DNA from: CAZJRB01 sp964547995
Lineage (GTDB): Bacteria > Planctomycetota > Planctomycetia > Pirellulales > Thermoguttaceae
Length of the DNA: 52,647 nt
NCBI GenBank assembly: GCA_964547995.1
Contig: CAZJRB010000041.1
Span: forward strand, 1-52,647
Reading direction: 5' to 3'
In this document: piece by piece, positions 26,282 to 35,252 of the stretch
How the letters are laid out: each line of letters begins with the position of its first letter
Numbering within the stretch: position 1 is the first letter of the stretch
Notes under the pieces: model-generated
Database searches by the model: none
What the model was told of the DNA's origin: nothing
What the model saw: the letters and a program-made list of their open reading frames with translations, nothing else
Position numbers and translations under genes: made by a program

Positions 26282-29200
26282 TCAGCGCCCGCCCAGTTGC
26301 TTCTTGACCTGCGCGAGCCAATCGTCGGCGGGAAGTCCGTACGGACGGAATTTCTCGAACTGGCCCTGGCCCTCGTCGTAGAAGATCCCGCGGTGGAGCC
26401 CCAGACGGCTGGCGGCGGGCGAATCAACCAGGTTGCTCGAATCGGTCGCATTCATCTGGAAAGCGATCCGCATCTCCAGTTCCCGCAATACCTGGCGGTC
26501 CAGAATGCGCGTCACGTTGTTATACGTATCGCACCATGCCAGGGTGTGAACGCCGAACGCGGGGCCCTCGCGCAGAATGCCGTCGAACTGCTTGGCCGGG
26601 CTGGGCGGCTTGTCCTCGTCGAGGCTGGAGAAGCCGAACTCGTCGTCGCCCTTCCGCAGATCGCGGAACCGGCTCAGGTTGTAGATGACGAGGTAGATCG
26701 GCGGGGCATCCTCTTCGCCCGACCCTTCACGACGCGCAACCTCCTCGGAAATCTCGGCGATCGCCTCGGGCGTCCTGCGCGGAGTAATGACCTTCACCGC
26801 GTGGGGAACGGCCGACGCCAGGCGCTTGAGATAGCCCGCTTCCGGCGCGTCGGGGCGGGCGCCGTCGAAGAGATAAAATTGCGTGCCGGTCGGTAACTTT
26901 GACGGCGCAATCTGCGCGGCCAGACTGATGAAGCACATCGCCAGGATACCCATGGCCGATTCGTCCTGCTGTCCGACGATCAGCAGGTTGCTGCCGCTCT
27001 GGCGGGCGAACTGGGCGGCCGTCGGGTCCTTGATGGCCACCGCCGAGCCGAGCCACGCCCGAACCGTGTGGGAACGTTCGGGCCACGCCGCCGCCAGAAC
27101 TTCCTCCAGCAACGGATTTTTGCTCGGATCGGCCGGGACGTTCCCCTCGAAGACGATCGCCGGCGGGAGCGTGCAGTTCCGCTCTTGTGCCAGGTCCTGA
27201 ATCCGCCGCAAATAGTCTTCCCGTTGATCGTCCGGCAGCCAGACCGCCTGGAACGGGTGGTTACCCTCGAACAGGCCGTTGGCGTCGTTGTAGATGGCCT
27301 CGCCGGGCCGGGTCAACAGTCGGGCGGCGGTGTTATCTTCGCTGAGGATCAAGTGGGCGTCGGTCTCGCTGCACTGCAGCGCGATCCGCACGGCCATCTG
27401 TCCCAGGGTGCTCCGGGCCAGCGAGTAGGCCCCGGCAAGCGTCTGGGAGCCGAGAAAGACGTGGATGCCGAACGCCCGGCCCTGGCGGACCAGACGGTCC
27501 AGCAACAGCGACGAGTTCTGGGCGATGCGGTCGTCCTCGACAAACAGTTCCTGGAACTCGTCGATGATCAGCAGCACCCGCGGCAGCCGCTCATCGGGCT
27601 TTGCTGCGCGAAAGCCTTGAATGTCCTGGACGCCCAGCTTGCGGAACAGGTCGCCGCGATTCTTCAGTTCCAGGTCGAGCCGTTCGAGGACGCTCAGCCC
27701 GAATTCCCGCTCGCTTTCGATGGCGATTACCCGCGCGTGCGGAAGCTCTTCGCTGGCATATCCCTTGAACTCGACGCCCTTCTTGAAGTCGACCAGATAG
27801 AACCGGATCTGATCGGGGCTGTACCGCACGGCGAGGTTCGTGATCAGCCCGTGCAGCAAGGTGGACTTTCCCGAGCCGGTCTTTCCGGAGATCAACACGT
27901 GTTGGGACGTTCCTTTGCCGAGGTTCAGGTGCTGGAGTTTCATGGCCCCGGCCCGGCCGAGCGGGACGTCGATGCCGCTGCGGCTGTCGGCGGTCCACCA
28001 CTGGCCGTCCTCGGGCAAGGCGCACTCGAACGGCACCTCGACCCGGTCGGCGTCCTTGACCTTGCTTCCGACCGCACGCACAATGCGAGTGAACTGTTCG
28101 GCGGGCGCCGGGGCGTTGAATTGCAGTTCCAGCTCGCCGAAATCGGGGTGCTTCCAAAGACAACGCCCTTTCCGCCAGTACAATGCAAGCGAATGCGGTT
28201 CCAGGTTCGCAAGCTCAAAACCGCGCGGCGCCGGCATCTGGGTGTCGACGCTCAGAAGCGTGAACACCCCGCAGCGGGCGCCGCTGGTGACGATGCTCGC
28301 CAATCGATGCGCAGCGCTCTCCGAAAAATTGGCCGGGAAATTGGCAATCACGAGAATGCGGTACGGCTCCGCCAGCTCGCCGGCCGATTCGTTGTATTCC
28401 TGGATCGTTTGAAACTCGTTGCGGAGGTAGACCTGAATCACGGTCTCCATGTGCTCCGTCAAGTCGGTCAGCCGCTGCTCGATGTGCGATTTTTCCGTCC
28501 ATATCCGGTTCGCAACGAGCTGCTCGTCGTAATCGGCCAGGTGCATGAAGGCCGAGAAGTTCTCACCCAGGCCGACCGGGTCGATGATGGTAAAGCGGAC
28601 CTTGCCGGGCGGATGGGAAATCAGCATCCGCAGCATAACGGACTGAATGACGTCGATCGCCCTGTCGCGGGCATCGCCTTCCGCCTTCAAAAGCAGCAGC
28701 GAACGCTCGGGAAACGGCAAGAGCGCCGACAGCGTGAATTCGGTTTGCGCCGGCAGGAGACGTTCATCCTTGGGCATGCCGCCGTTGAGTTGGCTCAGTT
28801 TCACTTCGTGTTTCCCGAAGCGGATGGCCGGGGGGATTTCAGCCGGCGGGGTCCAATCGCTCCAGTCGAGCCCGCTCCAATCGGGAAACAGGGCGTCGCA
28901 GGTCCGGTTCAACTCGCCGACCGACGCCTGGAACTGCTCCATACCCTGTTCCCACTGCTCGGCCATGGCGCGCCATTCCTGCTGGAAACGTTGCCCGCTT
29001 TGCAACATCGTTCGGGAATAGTCGTCCAACAGGCGGTCGGAGTCGGCCCGGTAGCGATTGTCGAGGTCGCTCAGTATTCGCGAGTACTTGTCGTCGGTTT
29101 CCTGCAACTGGCGGTCATGGCGTTCTCTCATTTTCGCCAGACGGGGCAGGTAGTTCTCGTCCGCCTGTTCCAGGTCGTTTTCCGTACGCTGCTTCAGGTC

Positions 29201-30169
29201 GGCCATATTCTTGGCAAACTTGTCGTTGGCGGCCAGCAATTCGCTGTTGCGGCGTTGCATGCTAATGGCGTACTGGCATTCGAATTCCTCCCTGGCCAAC
29301 TCCAGCGTGTCTGGGCGGACAAGGCCGGCATCGACGTAAATCTGCCGAAGTCCGAGGTAGGCCCGGGCCGATCGTCGGCCGGCAACGCGGCGAAGCCGGG
29401 TGCCGATTACCACCAACAGGACAAGCATCCCGACACAGCCGGCAGTGACCCACTGCCAACTTGGCCATTGAAGTGCAAGCCCCGAAGGAACGATCGCCGC
29501 CAAACACAGTAGCACAAAAAGCCCGAACAACCACACCCCCTGGATCAGACGAAAGATCGCCGGCCCGGGAAATGCCTGCAACTGGCTCCGCGCCAGAGAG
29601 ATCGCTTGGGCGAAGCGGTGCATGGGGTCGTGTTCCGGCGGCGTAACGGATGGTCTGGGGTCGCGGTACTCGCGCCAATGGCCGCGTTTCTTGAGCTTCT
29701 CGACGGCTTCCCGGTGGATTGCCTGAAGCTCTTCCCAGCGTGTTTCGAGATGTTTTTTGATATCGTCGAGTTCAAGGCCCGAGCCGCCGCTGGTGGCCTC
29801 GGAGATTGCCGTTGCCTCCCAACTTGTTTCTTGCAGCTCTTGTTTTGCGGCGTTTTCGTCGGCCTCGGATCGGGTGCGGATCTTGGCGCGGACGTCGTCG
29901 TATTCCTTTTGCAGATCGCCATGGTCGGCTTCGAACTGCGAGACGATTCCCCGGCGGACTGCCGCGTACTCTTCCTCCGTTGCCGCCTTTTCTCGCCGAT
30001 AGCGTTCGGTGGTCCGTTTCCGCGCATCCTGGAATTGCGTTTCCGTGGCCTCGTTTCGCCGGGCAAAGCTCGACGGGATTTCGACCTCGGCCGGGGCCCG
30101 GTCGGCCACAAGGCGACACAGTTCGGCCAGGAGGTCTCGGGTCCCGCTTGCCGATTGAGATTTGGTCAT
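26282..30169 (-). CDS. FtsK/SpoIIIE-type ATPase of a type VII secretion-like system (EssC/EccC-like)
   Basis: 1295 residues from ATG 30169. The N-terminal 200 residues are charged, probably coiled coil. Two membrane helices follow (about 203-253), then a second coiled-coil stretch (about 290-400). The C-terminal 850 residues show three ATPase-like units, as in EccC/EssC. Only the middle one keeps motifs: Walker A S-G-K-T-G-S-G-K-S-T near 760 and Walker B V-L-L-I-I-D-E-F-Q near 865. The first (around 560) and third (V-G-Q-Q-D-E-S-A-M-G near 1061) lack the P-loop lysine. In ESX/Ess systems this ATPase recognises and drives WXG100 substrates. Two WXG100-like genes lie directly upstream, in one operon. 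No forkhead domain or EccB/D/E partner was found here. Confidence 0.88.
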   Translation of the reverse strand: MTKSQSASGTRDLLAELCRLVADRAPAEVEIPSSFARRNEATETQFQDARKRTTERYRREKAATEEEYAAVRRGIVSQFEADHGDLQKEYDDVRAKIRTRSEADENAAKQELQETSWEATAISEATSGGSGLELDDIKKHLETRWEELQAIHREAVEKLKKRGHWREYRDPRPSVTPPEHDPMHRFAQAISLARSQLQAFPGPAIFRLIQGVWLFGLFVLLCLAAIVPSGLALQWPSWQWVTAGCVGMLVLLVVIGTRLRRVAGRRSARAYLGLRQIYVDAGLVRPDTLELAREEFECQYAISMQRRNSELLAANDKFAKNMADLKQRTENDLEQADENYLPRLAKMRERHDRQLQETDDKYSRILSDLDNRYRADSDRLLDDYSRTMLQSGQRFQQEWRAMAEQWEQGMEQFQASVGELNRTCDALFPDWSGLDWSDWTPPAEIPPAIRFGKHEVKLSQLNGGMPKDERLLPAQTEFTLSALLPFPERSLLLLKAEGDARDRAIDVIQSVMLRMLISHPPGKVRFTIIDPVGLGENFSAFMHLADYDEQLVANRIWTEKSHIEQRLTDLTEHMETVIQVYLRNEFQTIQEYNESAGELAEPYRILVIANFPANFSESAAHRLASIVTSGARCGVFTLLSVDTQMPAPRGFELANLEPHSLALYWRKGRCLWKHPDFGELELQFNAPAPAEQFTRIVRAVGSKVKDADRVEVPFECALPEDGQWWTADSRSGIDVPLGRAGAMKLQHLNLGKGTSQHVLISGKTGSGKSTLLHGLITNLAVRYSPDQIRFYLVDFKKGVEFKGYASEELPHARVIAIESEREFGLSVLERLDLELKNRGDLFRKLGVQDIQGFRAAKPDERLPRVLLIIDEFQELFVEDDRIAQNSSLLLDRLVRQGRAFGIHVFLGSQTLAGAYSLARSTLGQMAVRIALQCSETDAHLILSEDNTAARLLTRPGEAIYNDANGLFEGNHPFQAVWLPDDQREDYLRRIQDLAQERNCTLPPAIVFEGNVPADPSKNPLLEEVLAAAWPERSHTVRAWLGSAVAIKDPTAAQFARQSGSNLLIVGQQDESAMGILAMCFISLAAQIAPSKLPTGTQFYLFDGARPDAPEAGYLKRLASAVPHAVKVITPRRTPEAIAEISEEVARREGSGEEDAPPIYLVIYNLSRFRDLRKGDDEFGFSSLDEDKPPSPAKQFDGILREGPAFGVHTLAWCDTYNNVTRILDRQVLRELEMRIAFQMNATDSSNLVDSPAASRLGLHRGIFYDEGQGQFEKFRPYGLPADDWLAQVKKQLGGR

Positions 30170-30230
30170 AACTGTTTCCGTGCGGCAGTTGGACTTCCGT
30201 GCCGGCTTTGGTGTTGTCTCGACTAAGCCG

Positions 30231-30458
30231 TCAACGGTCGCGGCATTCGCGTTCCGCGTTGGCAAGGACCTCGCTCAGGCGATGGATCCCGTCAAGCGCC
30301 CTTTTGACTTTTGGTTCCAGCGGGACCAGGTACTCCTCTTGGAATTTCCGGCTCGTCTCGTCGTTCCAGTGCGTTTTGGCGTCTCTCCAGGCCCGTTGGA
30401 ACACCTCCATGGCCAGTTCGATCTTTCCGGCGCCCGAGTTGAGATCCCACGTTTTCAT
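30231..30458 (-). CDS. Small WXG100-like protein with a W-x-D motif
   Basis: 75 residues, two predicted helices around a turn with W-N-D (about 31-33) followed by K-F-Q-E-E-Y. The pattern W-x-D-x4-K-F-x-x-E-(F/Y) is shared with the 90-residue protein at 31148-31420. In canonical WXG100 proteins the turn reads W-x-G. The start overlaps the stop of the preceding gene (30455-30458, ATGA), so translation is coupled. It is a likely substrate or partner of the ATPase 61 bp downstream. Family assignment rests on size, helix-turn-helix form and context. Confidence 0.7.
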   Translation of the reverse strand: MKTWDLNSGAGKIELAMEVFQRAWRDAKTHWNDETSRKFQEEYLVPLEPKVKRALDGIHRLSEVLANAERECRDR

Positions 30459-31138
30459 CGTGAAGGCTCCTCGACATTTTCCCCGGTATGCTCCCCGGTA
30501 TTCTCCCCGGTATTCTCCCCGGCGTTGCCCGGAACCCGTTCGCCGGAAAGGTTTTTATCCGGTTCCTCGCTCCCGGAAGGCAGCACGTTCTCGGGGGCGT
30601 TTCGGCCGCCCTCTCCTTGCGGCAACGAAGCCGCGGCCGTACTCTCCGGCAACGAGCTGATTGCCACGTACGTATCGAGCGCATCCGTCAGTCGCCGCAG
30701 TGTGGCAACCGCCTGCGGAGCATCGACCTCGAGCCATGCGGCCAGCGGGCCCGTCTCTCCGCGATACTCGCTGACCGCGTGTTCCACGGCCCGGGACCAG
30801 TGCCGGACCGCCTCGACCTTCTCCTCCGCGAGCCGCAACCGTCGTTTGGCGGCCTCGTGCGCTTTCTTCTCGTCGATACACGACGGCCGATAGTCGGCGA
30901 TGCGGCGAAACGTCTTGGCGCCTTCGAGTTGCACCTTTGCTTCGGTCACTTTTTCCCAACCTCGCCGTACTTGCCGGTCCCAATAGCGTTTCCGGTCGTC
31001 CTGGACCCACTCCTTCGCGCGCCGAACCTGCAAGCCCAGCTCTTCCAAAGCGTTGGACACCTCTTCTTGAAAACGTTCGAGCGCGGCCGCAAACGCTTGT
31101 ATTGCATCGATCGACGTTACTTTGGCGGATGGGCCCAT
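30455..31138 (-). CDS. Helical protein of the type VII secretion-like operon, unknown
   Basis: 227 residues. Residues 1-160 are almost entirely helical and charged, with Trp-rich heptads (E-W-V-Q-D-D-R-K-R-Y-W-D-R-Q-V-R-R-G-W-E-K-V), a look common to LXG/WXG-like secretion partners. The final 60 residues are disordered and end in a repeat N-T-G-E-N-T-G-E-H-T-G-E-N, encoded by 12-bp units at about 30480-30521. It lies 9 bp after the WXG100 gene and overlaps the next. It could be a chaperone, structural partner or substrate. No named family recognised. Confidence 0.75.
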   Translation of the reverse strand: MGPSAKVTSIDAIQAFAAALERFQEEVSNALEELGLQVRRAKEWVQDDRKRYWDRQVRRGWEKVTEAKVQLEGAKTFRRIADYRPSCIDEKKAHEAAKRRLRLAEEKVEAVRHWSRAVEHAVSEYRGETGPLAAWLEVDAPQAVATLRRLTDALDTYVAISSLPESTAAASLPQGEGGRNAPENVLPSGSEEPDKNLSGERVPGNAGENTGENTGEHTGENVEEPSR

Positions 31139-31147
31139 GCTTGCACT

Positions 31148-31420
31148 CTACCCTTGCTGCAAATACTCCTCGATGGCCTCGGCCTTCCGCACCAGGTAAG
31201 GAATGTGCTGGTCGGTCATCTCGATGAAGCGGGCGATCACTTTCATGTGCTGCTCGAATTCCTGGACGAACTTCTTGTTCTCCTGATCGCGCCAGGTGCT
31301 CCCCAAGGCAGCCAACTGGCCGCCCAGCGTAGTCAAACCGTTTTGCACGTCGGTGCTGAACTTTTTCAGGTTCCGGGCGAAGCGTCTGAGTTCCTCGGGG
31401 TCGACGATCGCTTGCGGCAT
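31148..31420 (-). CDS. WXG100-family protein (ESAT-6-like) with a W-R-D turn
   Basis: 90 residues, the normal WXG100 length. Two long helices flank the turn S-T-W-R-D near Trp43, where the family norm is W-x-G. Such proteins form helical-hairpin dimers exported by type VII systems. AAGGAG lies upstream of ATG 31420. It is the first gene of a four-gene minus-strand operon ending in the FtsK/EssC-type ATPase. Confidence 0.82.
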   Translation of the reverse strand: MPQAIVDPEELRRFARNLKKFSTDVQNGLTTLGGQLAALGSTWRDQENKKFVQEFEQHMKVIARFIEMTDQHIPYLVRKAEAIEEYLQQG

Positions 31421-31802
31421 GGCAAGCTCCTTCTTTCTCGTGTAAGCCTGACGCCTAACGGCCCCTGCAGACCCGGGGCAACAAAACGACCAGCTACGGA
31501 TTCGGCACTTTACGGGAGGATTACCGTTGGGAAACGGACGTTGCCTTTCTGTATTTTACCCTGCCCGGCAGAATAACGCAACGCCCCCTGACCTTACTCA
31601 GTGCCTGACGATCCGGCGCGAGTTGACGGGGAAAGAGCCGACCGCTAACCTTATGGAAACTTGTGAGGCTCACGCAGAGGCACAGAGATCGCAGAGAGAA
31701 GCAATTCTCGATCCGGCACTCTGCGAACTCCGCGCCTCTGCATGACACATTTCGTTCAACCCAAGTAGACTACGCCAACTCGATAAACAGGAGGAACGCC
31801 CC
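31421..31802. other. Divergent promoter region with an inverted repeat
   Basis: About 380 bp between the secretion operon (minus) and a sulfatase gene (plus). Arms GCAGAGGCACAGAG... (31674-31696) and its near complement (31719-31741) pair with three mismatches over 23 nt. AGGAGG at about 31790-31795 is the sulfatase ribosome binding site. No gene seen. Confidence 0.6.
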
Positions 31803-33182
31803 GTGAGTGCAGCCTTTCACCCGTACCGTGCCAACCGGCTCGTCCCGGCAATCGTAACCCTTACGGTCGCTATCGTTTTCGTGGCGGGCCGAACGGCGCC
31901 GGCAAAACCGCCCCAAAAACCCAACGTCATCATCATCTACACCGACGACCAGGGCACGCTCGACGCCAATTGTTACGGCTCGAAGGACCTGATTACGCCC
32001 AACATCGACCGCCTGGCAAAGCAGGGCGTCCGCTTCACGCAGATGTACGCACCCTCGGCCATCTGCTCGTCGTCGCGGGCGGGGCTGTTGACCGGCCGGT
32101 TTCCGCCCCGGGCGGGCGTGCCCTGGAATTGCTCTTCGACCAAGGGCGTCGCCGGCATGCCCCAGGAAGAAGTCACCATTGCCGACATGCTCAAAGCGTC
32201 CGGCTACACGACCGGGCACGTCGGCAAATGGCACCTCGGCTACACCCCCGAAACCGGCCCCGGCGGACAGGGATTCGACTACTCGTTCGGCCATTTGGGC
32301 GGCTGCATCGACAACTACTCCCATTTCTTCTACTGGGCCGGCCCCAACCGCCACGACCTCTGGCGCAACGGCGTCGAGATCTGGGAAGACGGCCGCTTCT
32401 TTCCCGACCTGATGACCGAAGAGTGCGAGAAGTTCCTGGAAGAGAACAAGGACAAGCCGTTCTTCCTCTACTGGGCGAACAACGTGCCCCACTACCCGCT
32501 GCAAGGCACGGCCAGATGGCGCGAGAAGTACAAGGACCTGCCCGCCCCGCGGCGAATGTACGCCGCCTTCGTCTCGACGCTCGACGAGCGGATCGGCCAG
32601 GTCGTCAATAAGGTCGACGAGCTGGGCATCCGCGACCGCACCTTGATCATCTTCCAATCGGACAACGGCCATTCGACCGAGACGCGGACCTTCGGCGGCG
32701 GCGGCAACGCCGGGCACTTTCGCGGCGCGAAGGAGTGCTTCTTCGAAGGCGGAATCCGAATGCCCTCGATCGTCTCGATGCCCGGCACGATTCCCCGGGG
32801 CGAAGTCCGCGGTCAGATGGTCACCGGCTGCGACTGGCTGCCGACCATCGCCGGCTTCTGCGGCGCGAAGCTGCCCGATCGAAAGCTCGACGGCCGCGAC
32901 ATCCGCCCGGTCATCCTCTCGGCCGACGCACCCAGCCCGCATAAAACCTTCCACTGGCAGCTCGGCCCCCAATGGGCCGTCCGCGACGGCGACTGGAAAC
33001 TGCTCGGCAATCCCAAGGACAACAGCCACAAGGCCAAGCTCACGGCCAAAGACAAGCTGTTCCTCTGCAACCTCGCCCGGGACATCACCGAAATGAAAAA
33101 CCTCGCCGACGACAACCCCGAAGTCGTCCGGCGGCTAAAGAAACTGCACGACGAATACGTTGCCGACATGAAAAAGAAGTAG
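31803..33182 (+). CDS. Exported type I sulfatase
   Basis: 459 residues, signal/anchor helix at about 12-30. The alkaline-phosphatase-like fold begins N-V-I-I-I-Y-T-D-D-Q with metal Asp48-Asp49. The formylglycine motif reads C-S-S-S-R at 88-92, where the usual form is C-x-P-x-R, followed by A-G-L-L-T-G-R as expected. H-V-G-K-W-H-L-G and the later D-N-G-H pattern are intact. It should remove sulfate esters from polysaccharides outside the cytoplasm, if the Cys can still be converted without the Pro. GTG 31803 is the start, supported by AGGAGG. Its last 45 codons are duplicated 2 kb downstream. Confidence 0.9.
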   Translation: MSAAFHPYRANRLVPAIVTLTVAIVFVAGRTAPAKPPQKPNVIIIYTDDQGTLDANCYGSKDLITPNIDRLAKQGVRFTQMYAPSAICSSSRAGLLTGRFPPRAGVPWNCSSTKGVAGMPQEEVTIADMLKASGYTTGHVGKWHLGYTPETGPGGQGFDYSFGHLGGCIDNYSHFFYWAGPNRHDLWRNGVEIWEDGRFFPDLMTEECEKFLEENKDKPFFLYWANNVPHYPLQGTARWREKYKDLPAPRRMYAAFVSTLDERIGQVVNKVDELGIRDRTLIIFQSDNGHSTETRTFGGGGNAGHFRGAKECFFEGGIRMPSIVSMPGTIPRGEVRGQMVTGCDWLPTIAGFCGAKLPDRKLDGRDIRPVILSADAPSPHKTFHWQLGPQWAVRDGDWKLLGNPKDNSHKAKLTAKDKLFLCNLARDITEMKNLADDNPEVVRRLKKLHDEYVADMKKK

Positions 33183-33215
33183 TCTCCCCTGCTCTCGTAA
33201 AGAAGGAGTCGTGAA

Positions 33216-33788
33216 ATGAAATACCGGACTACTCCGGAACGTTTTCCATACTTTGGAGTGGGCGTGATTGTTTTGTCCGTAGCGATGGGGTTTGCCGCAA
33301 CCCCGTTGCTCGGAGCCGAGAAGCCCTCGGATGAAAAGGGTGGCTCCTTTGCCCTGCGACATGCGGAGACTTACCTAAAGCTGACCGTGAACGCGTACCG
33401 GACAGCTCACGATGCCAACGTGCGTTTCCCGGGCACCTTTCCGGCTTCGAGGATCGAAGAGTTGAAAGGGGACGTCGACGTTGCGAAGCAGATGGTCAAA
33501 GCCGCCCGAGAAAGCGACGGCGAATACAGTTTTCAACGCTATCTTCGGCTCGCCAAAGCGGCTGCGGCAGCCGCGGACACCGAGTTCAAGCAAGCAGAAC
33601 TGCTCAACAGCAAGACGTCGGGCGTCTCGCCGCGGGAACTGGTGCGTTTGCGTCTGCGGGCGGAACTTGCGAGGATCAACGTCGAAGAGGGCCTCTCCCT
33701 ACGCGATGCGTCAAGCAAGAAGCAGAACGTTTGGAAGCTTCGGCTGCTTTACGATGACGTTCTCCGTCTGAATGAACAAGTTCGGTGA
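33216..33788 (+). CDS. Exported helical protein, unknown
   Basis: 190 residues: a signal sequence (V-G-V-I-V-L-S-V-A-M-G-F-A-A) followed by an all-helical body with many Ala, Arg, Glu and Lys residues. No motif recognised. It lies between two sulfatase genes on the same strand (33-bp and 45-bp gaps), so it may be co-transcribed with them. Confidence 0.7.
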   Translation: MKYRTTPERFPYFGVGVIVLSVAMGFAATPLLGAEKPSDEKGGSFALRHAETYLKLTVNAYRTAHDANVRFPGTFPASRIEELKGDVDVAKQMVKAARESDGEYSFQRYLRLAKAAAAAADTEFKQAELLNSKTSGVSPRELVRLRLRAELARINVEEGLSLRDASSKKQNVWKLRLLYDDVLRLNEQVR

Positions 33789-33833
33789 TTCTGCCACTAA
33801 CCAGCACCCCTCGACAAAGAGAAGCAGCATACC

Positions 33834-35252
33834 ATGAAACGAAGAACCTTTTTGAAACTCTGCGGTGCGATTGTTCTGGCGATGGCGACGCAAGCCCCGG
33901 CTGCCGATACCGCCCTGCCCGAGAAGCCGAATCTTCTGATCATCATGACCGATCAGCAGTTCGCCGATGCGATGAGTTGTGCCATGGGCGATAAGTGGAT
34001 TCATACGCCCAATATGGATTCACTGGCAGCAAGTGGTGTGCGATTCACGCGGGCGTATACCCCGAATCCCTTGTGCCTGCCGATGCGAACCTCGATGTTC
34101 ACCGGCCGGTTTCCGCATCAGACCGGTGCCCAGACCAACGGCGGCCGCCGGCTCGATCCGGCCAAGTTTGCATTCCTGGGCAAACTTTTCAAAGACGCCG
34201 GTTATGAAACCGCCTACTTCGGCAAATGGCATATTGCTCTCGACCGCAAGAAAAAGGAAGTACACGGATTCGACATATTCGAAGAAAAGACCGCACGTCT
34301 CGACCCGAAACCGGCCGCCGAATTCCTCAAGAAGCCGCACGATCGCCCGTTCCTTGCCGTGGCGTCCTTTCTCGGGCCTCACGAGATCTGCGAATGGGCA
34401 CGCAAACAGAAGATTCCTGGGGCACAGCTCGGTGACCCGCCGCCTCTTCAGCAGCGGCCCCCACTAAGGAAAAACTTTGAACCGCCGGAGAATGAGACCG
34501 ATATCATGACCCACATGCGCAAGTCCTACCAGGCCGCACGCTGGTTCCCCGTGGGCAACTACACCGACGCCGATTGGCGCCGGCATATATGGGGCTACTA
34601 TCGCCTGATCGAAAGGGTGGACAAAGCAATCGGGGTCGTGCTCGAGGCCTTGCGTGCAGGCGGACATGAAAAAGACACCGTCGTCGTCTTTCTAAGCGAC
34701 CACGGCGACTGCCACGGCGCCCATCATTGGAATCAGAAGACGGTTTTCTATGATGAATCCGCCCGGGTCCCGCTGATCATCAGTTGGAAAGGCAAGACAC
34801 CAAAAGGCACTTCGGACACCCTGGTCAACACGGGCACGGACGTCATCCCGACCCTTTGCGATTTTGCAGGCATCGCCGTGCCTGCCGGCCTGCCCGGCAA
34901 GAGCATCATGGCCCCGGCACTCGGCCGAACGCCCGACTGGAAGCGCGAGTATGTTGTCTCACAGAACCACATGGTTCAATGCGTACCGGTCGACGGCAAG
35001 CATCTCAAGCCGCAGGGCCGCATGGTCCGCAGCCGGCGATACAAATATTGCCTCTACAGTGAAGGCCGGCGCCGAGAGTCGCTCGTAGACATGGAGAAGG
35101 ACCCGGGCGAAATGGTGAATCAGGCCGGCAATCCCGATTTCAAGGACGTCTTGAATCGGCATCGCGCCTTTCTCAAAGAACATGCAGAACGACACCGCGA
35201 TAAGGTGGCCCTGGAAATGCTCGAGAATCTAGAAGTAACACAGGGTAAATAA
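33834..35252 (+). CDS. Exported type I sulfatase
   Basis: 472 residues. A Tat-like start (K-R-R-T-F-L-K-L-C-G-A) leads to the sulfatase fold (N-L-L-I-I-M-T-D-Q-Q, Asp40). The formylglycine motif is canonical, C-L-P-M-R at 81-85, followed by T-S-M-F-T-G-R. F-G-K-W-H and the S-D-H-G-D-C-H-G-A-H metal motif are intact. It resembles choline/heparan-type sulfatases more than its neighbour at 31803, so the two are not recent duplicates. It likely hydrolyses sulfate esters of imported or surface glycans; substrate unknown. Confidence 0.92.
   Translation: MKRRTFLKLCGAIVLAMATQAPAADTALPEKPNLLIIMTDQQFADAMSCAMGDKWIHTPNMDSLAASGVRFTRAYTPNPLCLPMRTSMFTGRFPHQTGAQTNGGRRLDPAKFAFLGKLFKDAGYETAYFGKWHIALDRKKKEVHGFDIFEEKTARLDPKPAAEFLKKPHDRPFLAVASFLGPHEICEWARKQKIPGAQLGDPPPLQQRPPLRKNFEPPENETDIMTHMRKSYQAARWFPVGNYTDADWRRHIWGYYRLIERVDKAIGVVLEALRAGGHEKDTVVVFLSDHGDCHGAHHWNQKTVFYDESARVPLIISWKGKTPKGTSDTLVNTGTDVIPTLCDFAGIAVPAGLPGKSIMAPALGRTPDWKREYVVSQNHMVQCVPVDGKHLKPQGRMVRSRRYKYCLYSEGRRRESLVDMEKDPGEMVNQAGNPDFKDVLNRHRAFLKEHAERHRDKVALEMLENLEVTQGK

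Noticed and set aside
27068..29512. Open frame of 814 codons on the plus strand
   Set aside because: It lies wholly antisense to the FtsK/EssC-like ATPase gene, has no recognisable domain, and is the kind of shadow frame expected in GC-rich DNA.
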